Source: Membranipora membranacea
Lineage: Eukaryota > Bryozoa > Gymnolaemata > Cheilostomatida > Membraniporidae
Length of the DNA: 64,000 bases
Direction: 5' to 3'
Assembly (NCBI GenBank): GCA_914767715.1
Contig: OU612068.1
Coordinates: 34,348,001-34,412,000 of the forward strand
Below, piece after piece: positions 35,865 to 46,676 of this stretch. Positions within the stretch are counted from its first letter, which is position 1, and the number at the start of each line of letters is the position of its first letter. Made by a program: the position numbers and the translations under genes. A model generated the notes under the pieces. It did no database searches and was not told where the DNA came from. It saw only the letters and a program-made list of their open reading frames with translations.

Positions 35865-38800
35865 TCATGAGACAAGGCAGCCTTTTTCTGTGTTATTTCC
35901 TTCTGATTTCTCAATCTGCTGTATAATTCCTTCAAATACGTCGTTAACATACTGTAAAACATGAAAATAGGATATAATATTGATAAACAATAAAATAAAA
36001 GTTGTCCATCAATTTATTGAGCAAACACCGATTTCACATAAAAAGCAATATTTAATTATCAATGATCTAGCGGAGTATGTCCTAAGGGAGATATGTGGAT
36101 TATGTCTTTGTGATATGAATCGGTATGCATTGTTCGTAAATTGGTAATAGGTTGAATGCGCCAAGCCCTAATCTCAATAAATGACCCCAGTCCCAATCTC
36201 ACTGGGATATAATCATAGATATAATCTACAAACCTGATTCTCTTTAGCTGAAGCGTCTATATATCTGGCATTCCACTTTTCAGCCAGAGCTTTACCCTGC
36301 TCGATCGATATGACCCTGCAAAATATTATCATTGTAGTGAAGATTCATGATGAAATGGCACTGTCTAGAGAACATCTCACTTTGGTTCAGCATATGCAAG
36401 ATATTCTGTAGAATTCGACTTGGAGATATTGAAGCTGAATTAGTATTTAACATATGATTGATGGTTCTCCAGATTAAGTCATTTAAATACTATTTTCATG
36501 TGTGAGTGTGTTAGGAGAATAGACAGCTTTTAAGCTCTTATTTGAGCCTCTATTTGGAGTTGAGTTGTCCTCTCTCCAGTTTTGTATTTTTCAACCTGCA
36601 AAGCAGAGCAAAAAGGAGCTGAAAAGGGGGTTATCTTGAAAACCACTTATAATATGATGAAATGATTTTTGATTCAGAATCTGCACCATTGAATTTGGAT
36701 AGTCATTCATATCAATTTCTGCCTGTTTTACAGACATAATTATTTCATTGAGTTTTTCATGAACTTTGTCACTGAAATTAAGATTTATCAGCTTTTAAGC
36801 CACCAACATTTTTTCAATGGTGCAGATTCTCCATCGAAAATTTTATCCTATAGACCGTTTTCTGAGTTCCTATATATGCCTCAATTCGGAGTTGTCCTCT
36901 CTCCAGTTTGGTACTTTTAACCCACGCCGCATAGGAAAAACCTGCTGAAAGAGGGTTATATTGAAAACCGCCAATGTTAGGATAAAAATGATTTTTGATT
37001 CAGAGTCTGCACCATTGAAAACCCTGCGAGACAGGGTTTCCAAATCATTGGAGGCTTGAATGTTGATAAATCTTAAATTTTAGTGACGAAACTCATGAAA
37101 GATTCTGCCAAATTGTCCGCAAAACAGGCGGAAAATGCTATAATTGACTATACAAATACTAAAATTATTTCCCAAACTATGTCCATATGAGTTTTCAATG
37201 TTGCAGATTCTGAATAAAAAATAATTTTTATCCTATTATAAGCGGTTTTCAAGATAACCCTCTTTTCAGCACGTTTTTCCTATGCGGCATGGGTTAAAAG
37301 TACCAAACTGGAGAGAGGACAACTCCAAATTGAGGCATAAATAAGAGCTCAGAAAACTGTCTATTATAAGCGGGAATCAAGATAACCCCCTTTTCAGCTT
37401 CTTTTTCCTATGCTTCGTGGGTTAAAAAGTACCAAGCTAGAGAGAGAACAACTCAGAATAAATGCCCTAATTAAAGCTGAGAAAACCGTCTATAATTTAG
37501 AAATCCGTTTGTTCATTCTAAATCTATGTCATAAAAATAATCACAATAGCCCAATAACTTGCTTTCTTTAGATCATTTCAGAAAAAGGGTATATGAAGAA
37601 AACCAACTGCCCCTGCGATGGATTCAACATAACTCAACATGTATTTCTTACCTTTCCATTCGTAAATCAGCCTTATTTCCTACTATTACACATGGTACCC
37701 TGTAATTATATAGTATATAGTAATACAGAGCTATATGTGCATCGCATCATTTGAAGAAAGTACCAGCCAACAATAGGCTTTATAAACCAGTAAAAATATA
37801 CCAGTAACCACAAGCCATCGATCATGATCATGATATTGGAAACTGACACACGGAATAAAAAGAGTTGCTTTGCCATGGCCAAAGGAAAAAATGCCATGAT
37901 GATCTGGTTGGAAAAAAGTCAGTGTAAGTACATGTTTGCACTCTTATATGCTGAATGTATGATATGGATGAAGTAATATGGAGGAGGAGACTTACTCTTG
38001 TTTGCCTGTCTGATCTAATATCTTGTCATGTATAACCTGTACTATATCAAAACTGTAAAATATAAACAAAACACAACTACTCAGTATGCCTACACTGAGA
38101 TAAAACATGGACTCAGTATGCCTACACTGAGATAAAACATGCAAATGACCAGAATGTTACAATAATTTATTGTCACATCACATTATTTCACATCATATTT
38201 GTTGAGAGAGAGTTATCCCCTCCCGGGTACAGGGACCCATAGTTTAGAGAGAGTTATCCCCTCCCGGGTACAGGGACCCATAGTTCAGAGAGAGTTATCC
38301 CCTCCCGGGTACAGGGACCCATAGTACAGAGAGAGTTATCCCCTCCCGGGTACAGGTTCAGGGACCCATAGTTCAGAGAGAGTTATCCCCTCCCGGGTAC
38401 AGGTTCAGGGACCCATAGTACAGAGAGAGTTATCCCCTCCCGGGTACAGGTTCAGGGACCCATAGTACAGAGAGAGTTATCCCCTCCCAGGTACAGGTTC
38501 AGGGACCCATAGTACAGAGAGAGTTATCCCCTCCCGGGTACAGGTTCAGGGACCCATAGTTCAGAGAGAGTTGTCCCCTCCCGGGTACAGGTTCAGGGAC
38601 CCATAGTACAGAGAGAGTTATCCCCTCCCGGGTACAGGTTCAGGGACCCATAGTACAGAGAGAGTTATCCCCTCCCGGGTACAGGTTCAGGGACCCATAG
38701 TACAGAGAGAGTTTTCCCCTCCCGGGTACAGGTTCAGGGACCCACAGTACTCGCGCAGCCCCATATTAGCTTTGTCACAAGGCTACTTTCTTTGGTTTGA

Positions 38801-41146
38801 GGAGTAGCCCCCTACACCACGCCCTCCAGACACCCTCCCCTATACCACGCCCTCCAGACACCCTCCCCTATACCTCGCCCTCCAGTCACCCTGCTATTCT
38901 TTGGTTTGAGGAGTAGCCCCCTATACCACGCCCTCCAGACACCATGCTATTTTTTACATTGCCGAGTCAGAGGAGGATCTATTTGCTGCATACAGTGAAC
39001 ACAGAGTAAACCTCTGGTATTTTTAGTCCTGATCAGCTAGGGCTTAGCTAGGATGAATGGTGTGCCAGTACCACTTTTCATCATTCAATTATTGAATAAA
39101 TGTGAATGTTTTTTTTATAATATAATAATATAATATATTCATACCTTTTTTTGGAATTGACGGAGAAGACTAGAACATATCCATTGATATTCATGGCATA
39201 ATTTTGTGGAAATAACGAGTATTCATCCTAGAGAAAATAATGAACAAATAAAGATATGAAGTCAATAAACCATTTGGTGACAAATGAATGTTAGTATCTG
39301 TATCGCAAAAAAGTCTGACTTACTGTATGAAAGTACTATGCGCCCTTTGGGAGTATCGATGCGGATTTGCTGCATGGAATGACTTAGAGCACTTTCTGAA
39401 GCACTCATAATATTTCCATATACCGAATGATGATTTACTTACAATGTGAGTTATATGTACTATGTACACCTAGCTGAGGACCTTGACTGTATATATAAAG
39501 GAGAGATTACTGACCTGTCCAGCAGTGTCTATGAGCTGTAGTCTGTAATCCTGACCTCTAACCCTGAATGTCTTCACAAAAGCTGAAATACAACCAAATG
39601 TAATCAATGATTATATGGTAAAAAAACGCTTACATTACGTATGCAAGACACTCCATACTTACTGAATTTTATATGCGATTTTTCAACTAATGCAGCTCAG
39701 ACTTCTTTTATTTTTATACATTCGATGCTATCAACCTATCACAGGATGGATATTAGAATTTAGGCAATAAACCAACTTCAACAAACTTCAACTTCATAGA
39801 TATATAACTCTACAATGAGGGAGTTTGGGGCAAACTACCTGCTAGGAAGCAGTTTGATCTATGTTGATTGCCTGGACTAGGAGCTGCTGCCCCTCGAGCT
39901 ATTATATTGCCAGTTGCTTATAAACAGAATGTGGGCAACTGGAAATGCATGCAAATTTGATCGATGTTAAACAACAATTATTGTTTGAAAAGAAAACATA
40001 TTGTTGTACCCAGCTTGGCATGGCCAGACGATGGAACTCACTGAAAGCTGTTGGATTCTCAATAACATTCATCATTGTTGGCACTGCCGATAGGATAATG
40101 ATCCAAAACTACATAGATTTGAATTATGATCGCTCACAAATCATACAATTATTATGCCATTTTATCTGACAAGAAAGTTATGGAAGAAAGTGAGGAGCTA
40201 AATGAAGAAGCAAGCATATTGGTAGCAAACTGATTTAACTTACTGTCTTCAATAGTGGGATCGTAGGAGTCCACAAACTGACCCTCCACAAACTGTATTG
40301 TCAGGGATGATTTTCCTTGAAAATATATTACATAATGTATATTTATTGAAGTACCAAGTATGGTGTGCAACGACAAACAATATTATGTAGTATCTTATGA
40401 CAATATAGACGGAATAGAACGTACACAAAAGAAGCAGACAGTCAATACTTCTCATATGTTGAGCTGGGCATCTAAACGGCAATTTGGTAAACTTTATATG
40501 GAATTTGGTTAAAGGATTTCATCTAAACAATGATTATGGGACCGAATCTGATAGCTTATTGCTTTAAGAACCACTTTGATAACAATAATAAAATTATGAA
40601 CTGTTAGGCATACATAGATATGTAAACACATTGGCCTATAAGCTACCAGCTGCAATGTTATTATCTTCATTTGACAAAAAAAAAGAATGTTCTCAAGCGT
40701 AATGGGTTTCGTGTGAAGTTTGGCTCATGTTTGTGCATCATGGTGTAATTGTGCTGTACAGAGGTGTTATAACTATCATCATTTCAGAACTTTTGATACA
40801 GTTCATAATCTTTAATAGGTGCCTACACTACCAGACATCTATGTAAGTGTGGGGTCCTTAGTATTTTTTTGGTATATATTCCATGTGTTTTCAAGTTCTT
40901 GATGATGCATCTTATAATATGCGTTTGATAGGACGATGGTGTTTTTTTTTATTCTGTCCATAACACCAAGTGGAAAAAACATTATTTGGGACTGTCACAA
41001 ACTATTTGCCTCACCACAACAGTCGATACAGCTTACTTATTCTTGCAAATGGATATTCCAGCAAAATAATCAACTATGTACTATGTATCAAACTTACCAA
41101 CTGACCTGAAGCCCATAATAGCAATCTTACGTTCCTTTGGAGGCAT
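35865..41146 (-). CDS. RHEB: RHEB small GTPase
   Basis: Eight minus-strand exons: 41146-41098, 40315-40244, 39582-39515, 39227-39145, 38052-37996, 37699-37652, 36315-36234, 35951-35865; 181 residues (human RHEB 184), all in phase. GTP-bound RHEB on lysosome and endomembranes activates mTORC1; TSC2 is its GAP. The P-loop is GFRSVGKS at 12-19; the R and S at positions 14-15, where Ras has G, are the hallmark of RHEB. Switch I FVDSYDPTIED, DTAGQ at 59-63, DEYSLFPQNY (switch II), NKAD at 118-121 and SAKENQ at 148-153 are all intact. The C-terminal CLVS is a CaaX box for farnesylation. The introns carry a nested transposon pair and a minisatellite, but no exon is damaged. Confidence 0.97.
36520..37494. 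mobile_element. Older palindromic transposon, split by a younger copy
   Basis: Outer arms at 36520-36850 and 37364-37494 match the family at 15137 but are more diverged (for example AACCTGCAAAGCAG in place of AACCCACGCCGCA). Removing the inserted 513 bp rejoins the arms into a 462-bp element. It lies in the RHEB intron between the exons at 36315 and 37652. Confidence 0.8.
36851..37363. mobile_element. Younger 513-bp palindromic transposon nested in the older one
   Basis: It starts TAGACCGTTTTCTGAG and ends CTCAGAAAACTGTCTA, with TIRs of about 185 bp, like the PACSIN-intron copy and of exactly the same length. It interrupts the host at TCCTA/TTATAAGC, a string that is uninterrupted within the younger copy itself (about 37232), so the empty site can be reconstructed. 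Confidence 0.85.
38204..38750. repeat. 41/47-bp minisatellite in a RHEB intron, 12 copies
   Basis: Twelve tandem units start AGAGAGAGTT and contain TCCCCTCCCGGGTACAGG then GGGACCCATAGT. The first three are the 41-bp form; the others carry an extra GGTTCA. It lies in the intron between the exons at 38052 and 39145. Confidence 0.95.
38785..38948. repeat. CCACGCCCTCCAGACACC tandem repeat
   Basis: Several ~27-bp units around CCACGCCCTCCAGACACC, themselves within a larger duplication marked by CTTTGGTTTGAGGAGTAG at about 38790 and 38896. It is in the same RHEB intron as the minisatellite just before it. Confidence 0.85.
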
Positions 41147-41822
41147 CCTCTGTATCTAAGTCGAATGATATCCTCAGGAAAAAGTATTATTCCTTTGACC
41201 CTGAACAAAACAAAAGATGGAGACTACGACAGGTTATTAAGTTATGGCAGCTGCTTTTGATTAAAGCAACACAAATGATTCAGATTGTGACATCTGGTGG
41301 TTGCCAAATAGGCATCCGGTTGGCACTCTATGGTGACTGACTGGGGTTTTTTTTGTAGATAGGGAAACGTCAGGGTGTCAAGAAAACCCTGCCTCTGAAA
41401 AACCCACTTTCTACCTTTGGAAATACTTGTCTAAAGAGGGGAACTTCAGATAATGAATTTTTCTTTTGATCTATAAAAAATATATATAGATAAAAAATGT
41501 GTAATTGCTGGATGAATTATTTTATCATGGGAGAGATACATTTTCTGTCAATAATGTTATATAATGCTTGTGTCTGTCGGCAGCATTTATCAACCACCAA
41601 CCTGGATTTAAGCATGAAAGAATGACCAAAAAACTATGACCTAAATTCTGCAGAAAGCGTCATTGAGCGTTTTCGGGCAGACTTTTCGGTTTTCAAAGGA
41701 ACCAGGGAGGGTGGTGGAATGGTCTCAGTACTGTCTTTTCTAAAATACTTTTGCATAAGATCAATTGAAATATCACTATACCGGCTCTTTTTGTCACATG
41801 AAAAATGAAATGCTTGTAAGCC
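41147..41822. other. RHEB upstream region
   Basis: It should hold the RHEB promoter and 5' UTR. The ORF at 41137-41340 runs antisense across the RHEB start and is not convincing. No TATA box can be assigned. Confidence 0.45.
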
Positions 41823-44015
41823 ATGGGGCCGGGCCCCTGGGACTTACATGAGCAGGTGAACCGAGTAAAGGTGATCCCCGGCATAAGTGACCACGCCATA
41901 GCCTACCTTGAGCTGGCCATATCCCCAGTCAACAAAACTCAAACTCGTCAACGTGTATGGCTGTTCAACAAAGCTGATTGGACAGCTATGTCCGATTATC
42001 TTGAACCGAGACTAGGACTGATCGAGAAGGCTTACATACCATCCCCTGATGACCATTGGCTGCTGATCAAAGATGAGATAACCACAGCAATGGAATACTT
42101 TATACCAAGAAGACGTACAAGGAAGAAGGACTCATGTTCCTGGATCAACAGAGATCTACACAAACTGATCAAGACGAGAAACAGGTTGTACAAGAGATGT
42201 AAAAGGAGAGGCACACCACGTCTAGAACAAAGATATCTTATGTACAAACAACTAGTGAAGAACCAACTACGCAGGCAACACTCAGCCTACGTACACAACT
42301 TGTTCACTGACGAAAATAAGACTAAAGAGGAGCTATCCAAGCGGTTCTTGACCTATGTTAAACGTAGAAGGTCGCCAGCTTCAGCCAGCATCGGAGCACT
42401 CAAAGATGGTCACCACCTAGTATCATCAGCAAAAGAACGCGCAGAGCTGCTGAATACCCAGTTCAAGTCTGTATTCTCAACTCCGACAGAGAAAGCTGAC
42501 TACACCAGTGCCACACTATCACCAAAGATGGACGAGATTCGTGTATGTAAGAACGGTGTCCTTAAGCAGCTGAAGGCCCTCAAACCTAATAAAGCTGCTG
42601 GCCAGACGGCATAAGTCCCCGTGTCCTTGTTGAGCTTGCAGATGTTCTTGCTGGACCATTAACCAGCTTGTTCCAGAACTCTCTCGACAAAGGAGCTGTA
42701 CCTGCAGATTGGAAGAGCGCTATTGTGTGTCCTGATTTCAAGAAGGGTGAAAGATACCTACCACAGAACTACCGACCAATCAGCCTCACATGTGTTCTCA
42801 GTAAGGTGATGGAGCACATCATAACCAGCCTCCTCATGAACTTCGCAGAAACTCAAGACCTCTTCTACAAACACCAACACGGCTTCCGTAAAAACAGAAG
42901 CTGTGAAAAGCAGCTGATAGAACTGGTCGCAGACATATCACATAACCTGGATCAAGGCCATGAAACTGAGGCATGCGTCTTAGATTTCAGTAAAGCCTTC
43001 GATAAGGTAAATCACCAAAAACTTCTCACCAAACTGTCAAACCTAGGAGTCTCATTCCAAACAATAGCATGGATTGACGACTTTCTAACTAACCGTGTCC
43101 AGAAGGTAGTCGTAGACGAAGAGGAATCATCTGAAGCAGCTGTAACCTCCGGGGTGCCCCAAGGCTCAGTCCTTGGGCCCTACTTGTTCCTGTTTTACAT
43201 CAACGATCTACCAGACAACATAAAATCCTGTGTCAGACTGTTTGCAGATGACACGATCGTCTATAACAGCTCTGCCAACCACCAAACAATGCAAGACGAT
43301 CTGCTAAGTCTTGAGAAATGGGAAGAGGCCTGGGACATGGAATTCCACCCAGGAAAATGCCAACATATCCTCTTTAGTCGAAAACGCAACCCATCAAACA
43401 ACACTTACCAACTACATTCAACCAACATCACAAGTACAGACTCTATAAAATACTTGGGGGCAACAGTTGACTCCAAGCTAACCTGGAATGACCATGTCTC
43501 TAATAAAGTGACCAAAGCTAATGCTACGCTTGGTTTCATACAAATAAATGTACTAACCAGTTCCGAGGATGTCAAGTCTACTGCCTACAAGCAACTCGTA
43601 CCGCCTGTGCTGGAATACGCCTCTTGGGCATGGGACTCTCTCACTCAAACTGCAGAGAAGCAACTGGAAGGTGTGCAAAGGCGTGCATCTCGTCTAATCT
43701 GTTGCATCAGACGAACAGATAGGAAGACTAGCACAACTAACCCTCCTCCAAAAGCTCAACCTATGCACTCTATCTTAACGCCGATCTGAAACAAGACTCA
43801 AACTGTTTAGCCAATACCATCACTACAACCAGTCAACCATGAACAGCCATATGCAGCTTACATCATCAAGCTCAGCACGAAAGCACCAACATCAGTACTA
43901 CATTCCGCACACTAATACGCTCCACTACCAGCGATCGTTCTTCATAAGAACTGCAAAAGAATGGAACACGCTACCAATCGACAGCCCGCTGCTTCGTCCA
44001 TTGGGTGCAACCTAA
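41823..44015 (+). pseudogene. 5'-truncated CR1/Jockey-like LINE ORF2, broken
   Basis: Plus strand. It begins at the tail of the endonuclease domain (ISDHAIAYLEL, the conserved S-D-H) and continues as LINE ORF2. Frame one runs 41823-42614; loss of about one C in the KAAGPDG motif near 42603 shifts into a second frame that continues to 43789. RT landmarks: NYRPISLT, KHQHGFRKNRSCE, VLDFSKAFDKV, SGVPQGSVLGP, the catalytic FADDT and KYLGATVDSKLTW. A further frameshift near 43720 and a TAA near 43777 interrupt the C-terminal helices. The frame to 44015 still shows RRSETRLKLF and RSFFIRTAKEWNTLP, the usual ORF2 ending. Two frameshifts and one stop make it a dead copy. Confidence 0.88.
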
Positions 44016-44775
44016 GTACTAGCTGTTCATTTGCTTGACCTTGATGTTGACCCGGACCGATTAACCGATTAATGGCAAAATGTTTCTTAAGTCCTGATTT
44101 CAAAGTCGGCGTAAGATACGAAGAAGACTCAAGGTAAAACACAGGTCTACTCCGCAAGACCTGCATTGTTTGACCACCCTCCCTCCCTGAGTTTTTGTTG
44201 GGCATTCAAACATTGCCAGTGACCCAGGTTTTGCAGTAGACATGTGAGTTAATGTTTTCCAACATAACAACAAAAACACAAGGGGGACAGTCAAACATTG
44301 CAGGGGGCCTATGTTTTGGAGTAGAGTAAAAATAAATGATTGATTCTGTTTTGGGTCTTCAGCATTGATCTCTACACTCAGTCATGCGACTATTTATCAC
44401 AACCATGGATAATTATATTACACCTCATTTATTTCTAATGGGTAGAGGAAAGCAAAAACATTTTCATGTTATTCACAAACAAGACAATGAGTTGAATAAT
44501 GAATATAAAAATTACGTATATTTTTAGAAATAAAAAAGTTTTCTTCAATTAATTGTAATTTATTCCTTATTAATGTACAGATAACAATACAAACGGGTTT
44601 GGATAAAATATGGCGGGAACATTTAGCACACAAGTAAAAGAAATTTGAATGAATTAATTCTCAGACTATAGAAGAAATTGCATTGAAATTGAAATAATGA
44701 TAAGCCATGACCATATCTCATTGACTGCCTTCTCTTGTTCAGAGACCTTATCCAAAATCTAAGTCACATGTGATA

Positions 44776-45046
44776 TTGCACTAACCCCCCTCCCCCGGGC
44801 ATCTGCTCTGGAGTTACAAGCATGATCATGTAATTAATTGTATACTTTGCCAACCAATGAAGAATGAGATTGGATGATCATTCATTCCATCAATCATTAT
44901 TATTATTCATTGATTGATTCTACTTATAGCATCCATCCATGATCATCCACCCCATTGATCATCATGGACATGGAAATCATTGGCAAAGTATACATGCTTG
45001 TATGTAGCTCCAGATGCCTATGGGAGAGGGGTGCAGCTATTACACT
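44776..45046. repeat. Inverted-repeat element, ~270 bp
   Basis: The left arm (CATCTGCTCTGGAGTTACAAG, then TGTATACTTTGCCAA) is matched in inverse orientation by the right arm (TTGGCAAAGTATACATGCTTG, then AGCTCCAGATGCC). The spacer is rich in ATCATT and GATCAT. A related smaller copy is at 60965-61079. Confidence 0.75.
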
Positions 45047-45090
45047 CTCTTCTCTCCTAGCCTATCTATACCCTATATGCCCAGACACTG

Positions 45091-45111
45091 AGACAGCCTG
45101 CCACAGGCTGT
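45091..45111. repeat. Short perfect hairpin
   Basis: GACAGCCTG-CCA-CAGGCTGTC, a 9-bp perfect stem. Its core resembles the GCAGGCTGT arm of the hairpin at 28326. Confidence 0.8.
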
Positions 45112-46676
45112 CTAGTCTAGCTAGCTAGAGGTAGTTAACAATCAATCATAATCAACTCCTTCCTTCCAATCTATGGCTGCATCAGCAAAGAGTAAAAGGG
45201 TAGCAAGATCAAAACTAGCCCAGGGGCCCTTTTAATCCCATTTACACCCTACACCTCGGTTTCACTGAAACATTATTATTGGAGAGATCAGATCTTGTGG
45301 GAGATGTGATGGATCATTTTATTATTTTTAATTTGTTGTTTTTATTCCATCCCCTTACTTGCTTGTCAAGACAGGCCACGCTGTTTGGTGAGTTGTGCCC
45401 TTGGCGCATGGGAACGACAGGGAAAGACAGGCTAAGATGTATGTTATGTATACTTTGTCTGAGGATGAACAAAGACTTTCCGAGACCATCATTCATGAAC
45501 TTATACTTTAGGTGCACCACCAATGAAGTTGTCAAGACAGGCTATTTTGGCCTCGATTTCAACGAAGCGATCTTGGATGGCAAGCATTTCACAGTTCTAG
45601 GCCTTATTCCTGAGTGAAATTACTTAATATAAGTAAGACATGGGCTAGTACAACATATGAATATCTCAGGTCTGGATTTTGCAGAAGGTCTGCTACCCCA
45701 GCTATATATATATATTATGACCAATAGGCCTACATCACGCCTATGTGCCTATTGATGGCGTATGTTCTATTGTAATATGATCCACTTCTTATGTCAAGTA
45801 TGGTGCTCATAGTCATCAGTAGAATGGTTGGCCAATTGGACTAATTGTAAACCCCATGAGATGGCATAAGGGGTTGGGCTTGTAAATTATCATATTCAAA
45901 GTTGTCATTATGGCTAACAAGTTGAAGAAGAACCAAAATCATGAGTTAACAGTAAATCAATAGATGAAATCTCACTTCTTTGTTGGAGATGAGACCGAGT
46001 TCACAAAACATATTTGTTAGCATATCAAAAGCATCCATGCACCCAATCCCTGTGTCACAGCTGCTCATACCTTGTGTATTTCACTGCAGAAGTAAGACAC
46101 TTGTTAACATAGCTGTCATATGAGTTACACTGTTAAGTAATCAACAAAGAGGTTGTACAAAATACCATAGATGAATGAATAATAGATTATCCCTGTTTGA
46201 ACTAGCAGATCTTTTTCAGCTTCAGCATGCAAATTTAGTATTAATACTACTGTAATTTATTCTTTGCCTAACATATTGCGATTCTAACTGTATATGTCAT
46301 GTAGTAGTAGAAGGTAGTTCAGTCGTTATAGCGCCTGTCCTCAAACACGCCGGGTTTGAATACCTCTGCAGACTACTGGGCTCACTTGAAGCCCCATTTG
46401 TGCTCAACTTGCAGACACACTTGAGTGCAACTTGGTGGCAAATATTGTTGCCTCTGCTTCAGGCACCATTATAACCAAGTCTTCATACTGGGAGAGGCCT
46501 TATGATTTTAACCAACACAAGTGAAACTTTTTCCCCAGGTGGGCATATGAGATATGAACAATAATACAATGCGTCATTAACCTTATCAACCATATATTTT
46601 GAAAGGGTTGGTATGATGTCATCCTCCGAACAAGAAACTTACTGTGGTGTGGTTTTGTTGTAGCATCATATAAAAG

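Larger units (their letters stand above)
44016..46676. other. Intergenic region before the LRWD1-like gene
   Basis: About 2.7 kb with no certain exon. It holds an inverted-repeat element (44776-45046), a GACAGCCTG/CAGGCTGTC hairpin (45091-45111) and two copies of the GCTTGTCRAGACAGGC motif (45361, 45528). A short basic open stretch at 45176 (starts MAASAKSKR) might be an upstream exon, unproven. Confidence 0.5.

Noticed and set aside
45279-45617. 112-codon plus-strand open frame upstream of the LRWD1-like gene
   Set aside because: Includes two copies of the dispersed GCTTGTCRAGACAGGC motif and shows no leucine-rich-repeat pattern.
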